Assembly (NCBI RefSeq): GCF_004123835.1
Contig: NZ_MZMU01000024.1
Span: 186,001-250,000 of the forward strand
DNA: 64,000 bases
Direction of reading: 5' to 3'
Origin: Rhizobium leguminosarum
GTDB taxonomy: Bacteria; Pseudomonadota; Alphaproteobacteria; Rhizobiales; Rhizobiaceae
Made by a program: the position numbers and the translations under genes
Notes under the pieces: model-generated
The model's database searches: none
What the model was told of the DNA's origin: nothing
The model's input: only the letters and a program-made list of their open reading frames with translations
In this document: positions 11,351 through 19,895 of the stretch, in pieces
Numbering within the stretch: the first letter of the stretch is position 1
Layout: every line of letters begins with the position of its first letter

Positions 11351-12625
11351 TCAGGCCGCGGCTGCGGCCGTCAATTGCATGTCGAGATGTTTGCCATTGT
11401 GGCCGGTGATCGTGACCGGCACAAGTTCGCCGGGACGGAGGCCGGGGGCAGCGACCAGCGTGAAGTTCTCCGTATGCGCCAGGCCATTGTTTTCAACAAG
11501 CAGCCATTGCCGGGTTCCGATCATCCCATCGAGATGGGATTGATGCAGCCTATGTCCAGCGGCGCGCAGCCTTGCGGCGCGATCCTTGACCAGCGGCCGG
11601 TCGAGCTGCGGCATGCGGGCGGCGGGCGTGCCGGGACGCGGACTGTAGGGGAAGACATGCAGATGGGCGATGCCAGCATCTTCGGCCAGCCTCACGGCAT
11701 TCTCGAACATCTCTTCGGTTTCGGTGGGAAAGCCGGCAATCATATCGGCGCCGAAGCTCATCTCGGGGCGGAGGCGGCGCGCATCCTCGATGAAACGCAA
11801 CGCATCGGCGCGTAAATGCCGGCGCTTCATGCGCTTCAAGATCATGTCGTCGCCATGCTGCAGCGAAAGATGCAGATGCGGCATGAAACGTGGCTCGTCT
11901 GCGATGAGATCCATCAGATGGGCATCGGCCTCGATGCTGTCGATCGAGGAAAGCCGCAGGCGGCGGATATCGGGGATCTGTTTCAGCAGCGTCTTCGCCA
12001 AAAGCCCGAGCGTCGGGGTGCCCGGCAGATCGCCGCCATAGCTGGTGGCATCGACGCCGGTCAGCACGATCTCGCAATAACCGCCGTCGACGAGCTTGCG
12101 GGCCTGATCGACGACGGCTCCCATCGGTACGGAGCGGGAATTGCCGCGGCCATAGGGAATGATGCAGAAAGTGCAGCGATGGTCGCAGCCATTCTGCACC
12201 TGGATGAAGGCGCGCACATGGCCGTCGATATGCCTGACCATCTGCGGCGCCGTCGCCTTGACGCTCATGATGTCGTTGACGCGGAGCTTCTCTTCGGCCG
12301 AAACGCCGAAATCCGGCAGGCTGCGATAAGAAGCGCTCGTCAGCTTCTCCTCGTTGCCGAGCACGGCATCGACCTCTGCCATCGCCGCGAAAGTCTGCTT
12401 TTCCGTCTGCGCGGCGCAGCCGGTGACGATGATGCGGGCATGCGGATTGTCCCGCCGTGCCCGCCGGATCGCCTGGCGAGCCTGGCGCACGGCCTCGCCG
12501 GTCACGGCACAGGTATTGACCAGGATGGCGTTGTTGAGCCCGGCCTTTTCAGCCTGCGCCTTCATCACTTCGGATTCATATGTGTTGAGGCGGCAGCCGA
12601 AGGTAATGACCTCGATGCCGCTCAC
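11351..12625 (-). CDS. mtaB: tRNA t6A37 methylthiotransferase MtaB
   Basis: A 424-residue radical-SAM methylthiotransferase that converts t6A37 to ms2t6A37 in ANN-decoding tRNAs. The N-terminal MTTase domain has cysteines C11, C39 and C70 for one [4Fe-4S] cluster. The radical-SAM motif CDHRCTFC (C147, C151, C154) holds the second. A C-terminal TRAM-like segment follows. The start is assigned to GTG 12625, whose GTGA overlaps the dapF stop; longer frames would overlap dapF and lack homology. It is transcribed with dapF. Confidence 0.92.
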   Translation of the reverse strand: MSGIEVITFGCRLNTYESEVMKAQAEKAGLNNAILVNTCAVTGEAVRQARQAIRRARRDNPHARIIVTGCAAQTEKQTFAAMAEVDAVLGNEEKLTSASYRSLPDFGVSAEEKLRVNDIMSVKATAPQMVRHIDGHVRAFIQVQNGCDHRCTFCIIPYGRGNSRSVPMGAVVDQARKLVDGGYCEIVLTGVDATSYGGDLPGTPTLGLLAKTLLKQIPDIRRLRLSSIDSIEADAHLMDLIADEPRFMPHLHLSLQHGDDMILKRMKRRHLRADALRFIEDARRLRPEMSFGADMIAGFPTETEEMFENAVRLAEDAGIAHLHVFPYSPRPGTPAARMPQLDRPLVKDRAARLRAAGHRLHQSHLDGMIGTRQWLLVENNGLAHTENFTLVAAPGLRPGELVPVTITGHNGKHLDMQLTAAAAA

Positions 12626-13527
12626 TGCGCCTCCGCCTCTCGGGTACCATCGCGCGACCAGAGACCGGTCGAAGGATCGACCCTGCCCGACCATTCCCAT
12701 TCGGCCGGGCCGGTCATGATGACATGATCGTCGCGCTCGCGCCATTCGATGGAAAGCGTGGCCGGCGGCTTGGCGCTTGCCACATTGATCGTCACCTTGC
12801 GGCCGGTGCGGCCGGTGCGCGCAGCACTGACGGCGGCGGAACAGGCAGCCGAGCCGCAGGCAAGCGTCAGTCCCGCGCCGCGCTCCCAGGTGCGCGTCGT
12901 CACCGATGTCGGCGAGGTCACTTGCGCCAGCGTGATATTGGCGCGCTCGGGAAACATAGGGTGGTTTTCGAGCAACGGTCCGAAGCGGGCGAGATCATAG
13001 GACATCACGTCCCTGTCCACCCAGAAGATCGCATGCGGATTGCCCATCGACATTGCCGAAGGCGAATGCAGCACCGGATTGTCGATCGGGCCGATCTGCA
13101 ACTCGATGCGGCTGGTGTCGTGGAATTCTTCCGCCAGCGGGATCTTGTCCCAATCGAAGACCGGCCGGCCCATATCGACGGAGATCGTCCCGTCCTCGTG
13201 CTCGACGGCATTCAGGATGCCGGCAACCGTCTGGAAGGTGAAGGCCTTCTTGCCGGTCTCGGCGGCAAGCGCCTGCACGACGCAGCGCGTGCCGTTGCCG
13301 CAGGCCTGCGCCTTCGAGCCATCTGAATTCAGGATATCGATGAAGGCATCGGTGCCTTCGGCCTTCGGATCATGGATCGCCATGATCTGATCGAACTCAG
13401 TCTGCGGATCGGCATTGAGCGCGACCGCCGCCGCCGGCGTCACCTTATCCGGCCGGCCGCGCATATCGACGACCAGGATCTTGTTGCCAAGCCCGTTCAT
13501 CCTCGCGAATTCGACCGTTGCGCTCAT
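12622..13527 (-). CDS. dapF: Diaminopimelate epimerase
   Basis: A 301-residue two-domain PLP-independent racemase that converts LL- to meso-diaminopimelate for lysine and peptidoglycan synthesis. The two catalytic cysteines are visible at C76 (ACGNGTRC) and C224 (LACGSAACS). The N-terminal FARMNGLGNKILVVD is standard. It is the first gene of the dapF-mtaB pair. Confidence 0.96.
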   Translation of the reverse strand: MSATVEFARMNGLGNKILVVDMRGRPDKVTPAAAVALNADPQTEFDQIMAIHDPKAEGTDAFIDILNSDGSKAQACGNGTRCVVQALAAETGKKAFTFQTVAGILNAVEHEDGTISVDMGRPVFDWDKIPLAEEFHDTSRIELQIGPIDNPVLHSPSAMSMGNPHAIFWVDRDVMSYDLARFGPLLENHPMFPERANITLAQVTSPTSVTTRTWERGAGLTLACGSAACSAAVSAARTGRTGRKVTINVASAKPPATLSIEWRERDDHVIMTGPAEWEWSGRVDPSTGLWSRDGTREAEAQ

Positions 13528-13640
13528 GGTACCATTCCGTCTGTCTTTCCGGTGTATATGGCGGAAATGCGAAGGAATTACCAGTGGGTGGGTGCCGGAC
13601 AGGCGTGCGGTCTGCCGACCCTTTCGAGGCAGTTCGGCTT

Positions 13641-13844
13641 TTACCGCTGTGCCCCGTCGGGATCGAAGGACGCAGCATGGGCTTCGACAATAGCTGCGGT
13701 GATGACCTTTCTCAGCTCGTAGACCAGCGAACGGGACCGCTTGCGATCCAGATCCTGTGCCGCCTTCGCAAGATTCAGGCCTTCGTTCAGGACAATATGA
13801 TGGGCCCGCGCCAGCGCCCAGCTCTCAATATCAGCATTTAGCAT
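13641..13844 (-). CDS. Small hypothetical protein
   Basis: A 67-residue ORF starting MLNADIESWALARAH; an in-frame ATG at 13865 would add seven residues. It is predicted all-helical, basic and soluble, with no recognised domain. The segment LNLAKAAQDLDRKRSRSLVYELRKVI could be a short helix-turn-helix-like or coiled region, but this is weak. The gene-like composition and sensible protein favour a real gene. It lies upstream of dapF on the same strand, 113 nt away. Confidence 0.5.
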   Translation of the reverse strand: MLNADIESWALARAHHIVLNEGLNLAKAAQDLDRKRSRSLVYELRKVITAAIVEAHAASFDPDGAQR

Positions 13845-13865
13845 TCGATATCTCCGCCGATTCAT

Positions 13866-14118
13866 TCGGCATCAAGGATATTCACGAATCATTTTACAGG
13901 ACGCACTTAAGTAGAAAGTAGAATCATAAGCCGAATAATTTGCAACTGGCGTTGACAGCGAATTCGGGCCCCGACTGGAATAATTATCGGCAAAAGCTGG
14001 AAGTATGGCGGACTACTCAGGCTGATACATCGGTTTGTTTGAATATGTACTTTGGCTGCAACCACTAGGTGATACGGCTTCTGAGAAGTCCGTCATGCGG
14101 TCATTTGTCCGCATCGCC
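13866..14118. other. Gene-free, AT-richer intergenic stretch upstream of ffh leader
   Basis: No credible ORF on either strand. The sequence is noticeably richer in A/T than the surroundings. It probably carries the promoter of the small ORF to its left; nothing else could be identified. Confidence 0.45.
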
Positions 14119-14147
14119 TTGACTTTCGCGCGGCTTTCCTGTTTATC
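14119..14147 (+). promoter_or_regulatory. Candidate sigma-70 promoter for the ffh leader
   Basis: TTGACT at 14119-14124 and TTTATC at 14142-14147 are separated by exactly 17 nt, matching the alphaproteobacterial housekeeping pattern (CTTGAC, N17, CTATAT-like). Transcription would begin near 14154. Confidence 0.5.
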
Positions 14148-14153
14148 GCGCCC

Positions 14154-14249
14154 AATCCGCGACGAGCCACATGACTCCGAGCCGCCGACCGGGACCTGAG
14201 ATCCCGGAGGTCAACACCCGACAGCGCGATGCGCCCTCGGGTGCTTTTT
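14154..14249 (+). ncRNA. Probable structured leader RNA or sRNA upstream of ffh
   Basis: About 95 nt between a candidate promoter and the ffh gene fold into two strong hairpins. The first (14187-14212) pairs GACC..GGGA with TCCC..GGTC. The second (14215-14243) pairs CACCCGA with TCGGGTG around an inner GCGC-GAT-GCGC hairpin and is followed by CTTTTT, a rho-independent terminator. I recall an RNA family named ffh reported upstream of this gene in alphaproteobacteria, but cannot confirm the match. Its role (attenuator or independent sRNA) is unknown. The 4.5S RNA tetraloop sequence is absent, so this is not SRP RNA. Confidence 0.6.
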
Positions 14250-14334
14250 GGCTTTGCGTCTTGTTTTCGTCAAGGAAAAGCACGACGTTTCCGGGCAGGT
14301 AAGAACCCGCCCGAAACGTATCAAGGAAGAGCCG

Positions 14335-15921
14335 ATGTTTGAAAACCTCCAGGACCGTCTTGGATCCATTCTGAATGGACTGACAGGCCGTGGCGCGCTT
14401 TCGGAAGCCGATGTTTCCGCAGCGCTGCGCGAGGTTCGCCGTGCGTTGCTGGAGGCCGACGTCGCGCTCGACGTCGTGCGTTCCTTCACCGACCGCGTGC
14501 GTGAAAAGGCCGTCGGCGCCGAGATCCTGAAGTCGATCAAGCCCGGCCAGATGGTCGTCAAGATCGTGCATGACGAACTGATCGAGATGCTGGGTGGCGA
14601 AGGCGTCGGCATCGACCTGCATGCCCCGGCCCCGGTCGTCGTCATGATGGTCGGCCTGCAGGGCTCCGGCAAGACGACGACGTCGGCCAAGATCGCCCAT
14701 CGCCTGTCGACGCGCGAAAAGAAGAAGGTGCTGATGGCATCGCTCGACACGCGCCGTCCGGCAGCCCAGGAGCAGCTTCGCCAGCTCGGTGCGCAGGCCA
14801 ATATCGACACGCTGCCCATCATATCAGGCCAGTCGCCGACCGATATCGCCGCCCGCGCCGTCCAGGCGGCAAAGCTCGGCGGCCACGACGTCGTCATCCT
14901 CGATACCGCCGGCCGCACGCATATTGACGAGCCCTTGATGGTCGAGATGGCCGACATCAAGAAGCGCTCGAACCCGCATGAAATCCTGCTGGTCGCCGAC
15001 AGCCTCACCGGTCAGGACGCCGTCAACCTCGCCCGCAGTTTCGACGAACGTGTCGGCATCACCGGTCTGGTGCTGACCCGCATGGACGGCGATGGCCGCG
15101 GCGGTGCCGCCCTTTCGATGCGCGCCGTCACCGGCAAGCCGATCAAGCTGATCGGCGTCGGCGAGAAGATGAGCGAGCTGGAGGAATTCCATCCCCGCCG
15201 CATCGCCGACCGCATCCTCGGCATGGGCGACATCGTCTCGCTCGTCGAGCGCGCGGCGGAGAACATCGACGCCGAGAAGGCGGCCGCCATGGCCGCCAAG
15301 ATGGCCAAGGGCAAGTTCGACCTCGACGACCTCGCCGACCAGCTGCGCCAGATGCAGAAGATGGGCGGCATGGGCGGCATCATGGGCATGATGCCCGGCA
15401 TGGCCGGCATGAAGGACAAGATGGCCGCAGCCGGCCTCGACGACAAGCTTTTCGGCCGCCAGATCGCCATCATCCAGTCGATGACCAAGGCCGAGCGCAC
15501 CAATCCCGACCTGCTCAAGCATTCGCGCAAGAAGCGCATCGCTGCCGGCTCCGGCACCGATGCCGCCGCCATCAACAAGCTTCTGAAGATGCACCGCCAG
15601 ATGGCGGACATGATGAAGATGATGGGCGGCAAGGGCAAAGGCGGCATGATGAAGCAGATGATGGGCGGCCTTGCCGGCAAGATGGGGCTCGGCGGCGGCA
15701 TGGGCGGCATGGGTGGCGGCATGCCCGATCTCTCGAATATCGATCCCCGACAGCTCGAGGCCTTGCAGAAGCAGGCGGAAGCGGCGGGGCTTGGAAAGCC
15801 GGGTGGGGGTATGCCCGGTCTCGGCGGTCTGCCGGGTGGTTTGTCGGGCCTCGGCGGCGCCAAGCTGCCGGGCCTTGGCGGTGGTTTCCCGGGATTGCCC
15901 GGATTGCCGAAGAAGAAGTGA
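14335..15921 (+). CDS. ffh: Signal recognition particle protein Ffh
   Basis: A 528-residue SRP54 GTPase. The N domain spans about 1-90, and the G domain has GLQGSGKTT (107-115), DTAGRTH and TRMDGDGRGG. The methionine-rich M domain (from about 330) binds 4.5S RNA and signal sequences. It extends into a long Gly/Met/Pro/Leu-rich tail, making it about 75 residues longer than E. coli Ffh; such tails are usual in rhizobia. The start at 14335 follows AGGAAGAGCCG. It heads the ffh-chorismate mutase-rpsP-rimM-trmD cluster. Confidence 0.97.
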   Translation: MFENLQDRLGSILNGLTGRGALSEADVSAALREVRRALLEADVALDVVRSFTDRVREKAVGAEILKSIKPGQMVVKIVHDELIEMLGGEGVGIDLHAPAPVVVMMVGLQGSGKTTTSAKIAHRLSTREKKKVLMASLDTRRPAAQEQLRQLGAQANIDTLPIISGQSPTDIAARAVQAAKLGGHDVVILDTAGRTHIDEPLMVEMADIKKRSNPHEILLVADSLTGQDAVNLARSFDERVGITGLVLTRMDGDGRGGAALSMRAVTGKPIKLIGVGEKMSELEEFHPRRIADRILGMGDIVSLVERAAENIDAEKAAAMAAKMAKGKFDLDDLADQLRQMQKMGGMGGIMGMMPGMAGMKDKMAAAGLDDKLFGRQIAIIQSMTKAERTNPDLLKHSRKKRIAAGSGTDAAAINKLLKMHRQMADMMKMMGGKGKGGMMKQMMGGLAGKMGLGGGMGGMGGGMPDLSNIDPRQLEALQKQAEAAGLGKPGGGMPGLGGLPGGLSGLGGAKLPGLGGGFPGLPGLPKKK

Positions 15922-15937
15922 AAGGATCGCTTGCCCC

Positions 15938-16258
15938 ATGATTGATCCAAACGTCAAAGCCCAGCTCGCGAGCTATCGTCAGTCGATCGACAATATCGAT
16001 GCCGCTCTCGTGCACATGCTGGCCGAACGCTTCCGCTGCACCAAAGAGGTCGGCGTGCTGAAGGCCAAATACAATTTGCCGCCGGCCGACCCGGCGCGCG
16101 AGGAATACCAGATCGAACGCCTTCGCCAGCTGGCGAAAGACGCCAATCTGGACCCGGATTTCGCCGAGAAGTTCCTGAACTTCGTCATAAAGGAAGTCAT
16201 CCGGCATCATGAGCAGATCGCTGCGGATCACGCTGAACAGAGCGCTGCAGCCCGATAA
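15938..16258 (+). CDS. Chorismate mutase (AroQ type)
   Basis: A 106-residue all-helical AroQ-fold protein (LASYRQSIDNIDAALVHMLAERF, then KEVGVLKAKYNLPPADPAREE). It would convert chorismate to prephenate for Phe/Tyr synthesis. The conserved Arg and Lys of the first helix and the KAKYNLPPADPAREE segment fit the family. The start at 15938 lies 16 nt after the ffh stop, so it is in the ffh transcription unit. Confidence 0.88.
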   Translation: MIDPNVKAQLASYRQSIDNIDAALVHMLAERFRCTKEVGVLKAKYNLPPADPAREEYQIERLRQLAKDANLDPDFAEKFLNFVIKEVIRHHEQIAADHAEQSAAAR

Positions 16259-16306
16259 CCGTACCGCTCAAGAAAGCGGTCAAGAAAAGCCCAAGGAGTA
16301 AAGAAC

Positions 16307-16675
16307 ATGGCACTGAAAATTCGTCTCGCCCGCGGTGGTTCCAAGAAGCGCCCGTACTACCACGTCGTTCTCGCTGATGCGCGCAGCCCGCGTGACGGCC
16401 GCTTCCTCGAAAACCTCGGTTCCTGGAACCCGATGCTTGCCAAGGACGATGAGAAGCGCGTTCAGCTGAACGCCGAGCGCATCAAGCACTGGATCGAACA
16501 CGGCGCCCAGCCGACCGACCGCGTTCTGCGCTTCCTCGATGAGGCCGGCGTTGCCAAGCGCGAAGTCAAGAACAACCCGGTCAAGGCAAAGCCTGGCAAG
16601 CGCGCCCAGGAACGCGCCGCCGAAAAGGCTCAGAAGGTTGCCGACGCCGCTGCTGCTGCCGACGCCGCGGAATAA
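16307..16675 (+). CDS. rpsP: 30S ribosomal protein S16
   Basis: A 122-residue S16 protein with the canonical opening MALKIRLARGGSKKRPYY and the WNPM and RVQLNAERIKHWIEHGAQPTDRV segments. The C-terminus carries a Lys/Ala-rich extension (about 35 residues) common in alphaproteobacteria. CCAAGGAGTAAAGAAC upstream gives a very strong ribosome-binding site. A terminator follows. Confidence 0.97.
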   Translation: MALKIRLARGGSKKRPYYHVVLADARSPRDGRFLENLGSWNPMLAKDDEKRVQLNAERIKHWIEHGAQPTDRVLRFLDEAGVAKREVKNNPVKAKPGKRAQERAAEKAQKVADAAAAADAAE

Positions 16676-16693
16676 TCGCGACTTTCCTTAGAG

Positions 16694-16723
16694 CGGGCGG
16701 CATGGCGACATGCCGCCCGTTTT
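16694..16723 (+). terminator. Rho-independent terminator between rpsP and rimM
   Basis: CGGGCGGCATG (16694-16704) pairs with CATGCCGCCCG (16709-16719) around a GCGA tetraloop, followed by TTTTCGTTT. It probably limits read-through from highly expressed rpsP into rimM. Confidence 0.85.
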
Positions 16724-16787
16724 CGTTTCCAATCGCACGCACTTCGTTTATGAGAAACCTGTCTTTCGGCTTCACATGAAGGAACCC

Positions 16788-17357
16788 ATGACCAAGCTTG
16801 AAAACCCCGTTCTGATGGCGACGATCGGTGGCGCGCAGGGCCTCCGGGGCGAGGTGCGCGCCAAGGCCTATACGGCCGATCCCGGCGCGCTTGGCGATTA
16901 CGGCCATCTGCACAGCATGGATGGCCGCAGCTTCGAAGTCCTCGAAATCCGCGAGATGAAGAATGTCGTCGTCGTCCGTTTCCGCGGCGTCAACGACCGC
17001 AATGCCGCCGAGGCTCTGAACGGGCTTGAACTCTATATCGAGCGGGACAACCTGCCGGACGAGGAGCTGGACGAAGACGAGTTCTACTATGCCGATCTCG
17101 AGGGGCTCGAGGCGCGCGACGACAAGGGTGTCAGCTATGGCACCGTCACCGGCGTCTTCGATTTCGGCGCCGGCGACCTGCTGGAACTCAAAGGTCCGGG
17201 CAAACGCCCGGTGCTGATCCCCTTCTCGGAAGCCTCGGTGCTGGAGATCGACCTCGAGGCCGGCACGCTGCTGATCGATCCGCTGGCGGCGGGTCTGGCC
17301 GACGATCCCGAAGAGCTTTCGAAATTCACCGCGGACAAGCCGAAAAAGAAGAAGTGA
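16788..17357 (+). CDS. rimM: Ribosome maturation factor RimM
   Basis: A 189-residue 16S rRNA-processing factor that binds S19 in the 30S head. The N-terminal RimM domain has GGAQGLRGEVRAKAY and the C-terminal PRC-barrel has FDFGAGDLLELKG and VLIPFSEASV. The ATG at 16788 (MTKLENPVLMATI) is preferred because AAGGA is correctly spaced before it; an ATG at 16776 is the alternative. trmD follows 4 nt after the stop. Confidence 0.95.
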   Translation: MTKLENPVLMATIGGAQGLRGEVRAKAYTADPGALGDYGHLHSMDGRSFEVLEIREMKNVVVVRFRGVNDRNAAEALNGLELYIERDNLPDEELDEDEFYYADLEGLEARDDKGVSYGTVTGVFDFGAGDLLELKGPGKRPVLIPFSEASVLEIDLEAGTLLIDPLAAGLADDPEELSKFTADKPKKKK

Positions 17358-17361
17358 CGCC

Positions 17362-18045
17362 ATGGCTTTCCGGGCGAGCGTGCTGACACTTTATCCGGAA
17401 ATGTTTCCGGGGCATCTGGGCTTCTCGCTCGCCGGCAAGGCGATGGAGCGGGGGCAATGGTCGCTGGACACGGTACAGATTCGCGACTTCGCCACCGATA
17501 GACACCGCACAGTCGACGACACTCCCGCCGGCGGCGGCGCCGGCATGGTGCTGAAACCAGACATTCTCGCCCGCGCAATCGACAGCGCCTCAGAAAACGA
17601 TACCCGCCCGCGGCTGCTGATGAGCCCGCGCGGCCGGCCGCTGAGGCAGGAGCGTGTGCGCGAGCTCGCGGCGGGCGACGGCGTCATCATCGTCTGCGGC
17701 CGCTTCGAGGGCGTCGACCAGCGGGTGATCGAGGCGCGCGGACTGGAAGAAGTCTCGATCGGCGACTACGTCCTATCAGGCGGCGAGCCGGCGGCGCTGG
17801 TCGTGCTCGATGCGATTATTCGCATCCTGCCTGGTGTCATGGGCAACGTTCTTTCCGGCCTGCACGAAAGCTTCGAAGGCGGACTGCTGGAACATCCGCA
17901 TTATACCCGGCCGCAGGAATGGGAAGGCTGGGAAATCCCCTCGATCCTCACCTCGGGCAACCACGGCGCCATCGAAAAGTGGCGGCATCAGGAAGCCGTG
18001 CGGCTGACGCGGGAGCGGCGGCCAGATCTGCTGGAAAAAGGCTAG
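17362..18045 (+). CDS. trmD: tRNA (guanine37-N1)-methyltransferase TrmD
   Basis: A 227-residue SPOUT methyltransferase that makes m1G37. The trefoil-knot SAM site is visible as CGRFEGVDQRV and GDYVLSGGEPAALV, and the catalytic/anticodon-recognition region as LLEHPHYTRPQEWEG. The order rpsP-rimM-trmD-rplS is the classic ribosome-linked cluster. Confidence 0.96.
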   Translation: MAFRASVLTLYPEMFPGHLGFSLAGKAMERGQWSLDTVQIRDFATDRHRTVDDTPAGGGAGMVLKPDILARAIDSASENDTRPRLLMSPRGRPLRQERVRELAAGDGVIIVCGRFEGVDQRVIEARGLEEVSIGDYVLSGGEPAALVVLDAIIRILPGVMGNVLSGLHESFEGGLLEHPHYTRPQEWEGWEIPSILTSGNHGAIEKWRHQEAVRLTRERRPDLLEKG

Positions 18046-18051
18046 CCCATC

Positions 18052-18147
18052 GCCCGGAAAATCGGGATCGAATTTCGCAAAGCACGATGCGTAGATTCAA
18101 AATGTTACAGCGTCCTTTGCGCGGCTGAAAACGACGCACGGCGCTGT
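18052..18147. repeat. Composite intergenic repeat between trmD and rplS
   Basis: The segment 18094-18147 (GATTCAAAATGTTACAGCG ... CGCACGGCGCTGT) is nearly identical to the inverse of 35429-35481, and its ACAGCG/CGCTGT ends are shared with 62697-62734. The left part (GGGATCGAATTTCGCAAAGCACGATGCG) resembles the 1160-1213 and 35540-35575 elements. Confidence 0.75.
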
Positions 18148-18381
18148 AAAGCGAGAAAAACGGCTGATTTCGCAGCCCTTTTCACAAAAATGCCGTCCAA
18201 GGGATGACAAGCCCTGGCCTTTCGTGTATTGGCGCACGCGGAAATGGGGTTTATCCCCGTCTGCCAGCAAACAAAGAATGGCGAATCCGCTCCCGCCCTT
18301 GACGGGCAAAGTCCTGAGGCCAGTTCCGAAGGATCAGTGTCGAGCGCTCTGGCTGTTTCAGAAGAACCAAAGGTTAAGACG
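18148..18381 (+). promoter_or_regulatory. rplS upstream region with candidate promoter
   Basis: There is no credible gene here. ATGACA (18204-18209) and TATTGG (18227-18232), spaced 17 nt, could be a weak promoter giving a leader of about 145 nt that includes a GCCCTTGACGGGC hairpin near 18295. An ORF reading continuously into rplS from 18229 is considered chance. Confidence 0.35.
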
Positions 18382-18936
18382 ATGAACATCATTCAGCAGC
18401 TTGAGGCCGAACAGGCCGCCAAGATCGAAGCCAAGCGCACGCTTCCCGAATTTTCCCCGGGCGACACCGTCCGCGTCAACGTGAAGGTCACGGAAGGCAC
18501 CCGTACCCGCGTTCAGGCCTATGAAGGCGTCTGCATCGCCCGCTCCGGCGGCGGCCTGCAGGAAAACTTCACGGTCCGCAAGATCTCCTACGGCGAAGGC
18601 GTCGAGCGCGTATTCCCGGTCTACTCGCCGATGATCGAAAGCGTCGACGTCGTTCGCCGCGGTAAGGTCCGTCGCGCCAAGCTCTATTACCTGCGCGACC
18701 GTCGCGGCAAGTCTGCCCGTATCGTTGAAGACACCGGCGTCCGCGCCCGCAAGCTCAACGACGCCGAGCGCGCCGCCATTGCCGAGGAAAAGGCACGCAT
18801 CGAAGCTGAAAAGGTTGCAGCCGCCCAGGCGCTCGCCGCCGAGAAGGCAGCAGCAGAAGCTGCGGAAGCCAAGGCCGCTGCTGAAAAGGCCGCCGCAGAA
18901 GCAGCCGCCGCTGCAGCGGAACCGGCAGCAGAATAA
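18382..18936 (+). CDS. rplS: 50S ribosomal protein L19
   Basis: A 184-residue L19. The core (MNIIQQLEAEQAAKIEAKR ... KVRRAKLYYLRDRRGKSARI) occupies about the first 130 residues. The last 50 or so form an Ala/Glu/Lys-rich helical tail (AEKAAAEAAEAKAAAEKAA) not found in E. coli L19 (115 residues) but usual for rhizobia. A terminator follows at 18967. Confidence 0.97.
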   Translation: MNIIQQLEAEQAAKIEAKRTLPEFSPGDTVRVNVKVTEGTRTRVQAYEGVCIARSGGGLQENFTVRKISYGEGVERVFPVYSPMIESVDVVRRGKVRRAKLYYLRDRRGKSARIVEDTGVRARKLNDAERAAIAEEKARIEAEKVAAAQALAAEKAAAEAAEAKAAAEKAAAEAAAAAAEPAAE

Positions 18937-18966
18937 GATCTGCGCTACGCAAAATTCTTTGCTTGG

Positions 18967-19000
18967 AAAGGCGGCCTTCGGGTCGCCTTTTCTATTTTTT
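18967..19000 (+). terminator. Rho-independent terminator of rplS
   Basis: AAAGGCG and CGCCTTT pair around a GCCTTCGGGT apex that contains a UUCG loop, followed by TCTATTTTTT. Confidence 0.88.
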
Positions 19001-19081
19001 GCTCGGGCACGCAGTGGGCGGCCTTGCCTTCGGCAGGCCTTCCGTGACAGTTTTTGCCGTTCAATTTTGGGGAACCGTTCA

Positions 19082-19879
19082 ATGTTGTTTCGCCGTACCG
19101 TTCTTGCGAGCTTCGCCGCCCTTGCTCTTCTACCCCTCGCCGCATCGGCCGCCGAGCTGCCCGATCTCGGCGGCAAGAGCGTCGTCGTCGTCACCGAGAA
19201 TGCCTATCCGCCGCTGCAATTCGTCGATCCGAAATCCGGCAAGGCGATCGGCTGGGAATATGATGCGATGAACGAGATCGCCAAGCGGCTGAATTTCAAG
19301 GTCGAATACCAGAACACCAGCTGGGACGCGATGATCCAGGCCGTGTCCGACGGCCAGTACAACATCGGCATGACCGGCATCACCATCAAGGAAGACCGCA
19401 AGCAGAAAGTGGATTTCTCCGATCCCTATATGCGCTCTCAGCAGTTCATGCTGGTGCGCGGCGACGAGAACCGCTTCACCGATGCCAAGTCCTTTGGCGA
19501 ATTCAAGGATGGCCTGGTCGGCGCGCAGCCCGGCACCACGCCCTTCTACACCGCCGTCTATGAAGTGCTGGATGGCAACGAGCAGAACCCGCGCATCAAA
19601 CTCTTCGAAACCTTCGGCGCCACCGTCCAGGCCCTGAAGGCCGGCGACGTCGACGTCGTGCTGACCGACGGCACTGCCGGCAAAGGTTATGTCGATGCCT
19701 CGAACGGCGCCTTGAAGCTGATCGGCGAACCGCTCGGCACCGAGGATTTCGGCTTCATCTTCCCGAAAGGGTCCGACCTTGTCGCCCCGGTCAATGCCGC
19801 CATCGCCGCACTCAAAGCCGACGGCACGCTGGATGGGCTGAACAAGAAGTGGTTCCTCGACTACAAGATGGGCGAATGA
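19082..19879 (+). CDS. Polar amino acid ABC transporter substrate-binding protein
   Basis: A 265-residue family 3 extracellular solute-binding protein with a Sec signal peptide (MLFRRTVLASFAALALLPLAASA). Mature-domain motifs include VTENAYPPLQFVD, GWEYDAMNEIAKRLN and GMTGITIKEDRKQKVDFSDPY. It should bind an amino acid or similar small polar solute in the periplasm; specificity is not evident. The permease gene follows 16 nt downstream, but no ATPase gene is adjacent. Confidence 0.9.
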   Translation: MLFRRTVLASFAALALLPLAASAAELPDLGGKSVVVVTENAYPPLQFVDPKSGKAIGWEYDAMNEIAKRLNFKVEYQNTSWDAMIQAVSDGQYNIGMTGITIKEDRKQKVDFSDPYMRSQQFMLVRGDENRFTDAKSFGEFKDGLVGAQPGTTPFYTAVYEVLDGNEQNPRIKLFETFGATVQALKAGDVDVVLTDGTAGKGYVDASNGALKLIGEPLGTEDFGFIFPKGSDLVAPVNAAIAALKADGTLDGLNKKWFLDYKMGE

Positions 19880-19895
19880 CGCCGAGCAACTATTG

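Noticed and set aside
14154..14249. SRP 4.5S RNA (ffs) upstream of ffh
   Set aside because: The conserved SRP RNA tetraloop and asymmetric-loop sequence are absent; only two simple hairpins and a terminator are seen.
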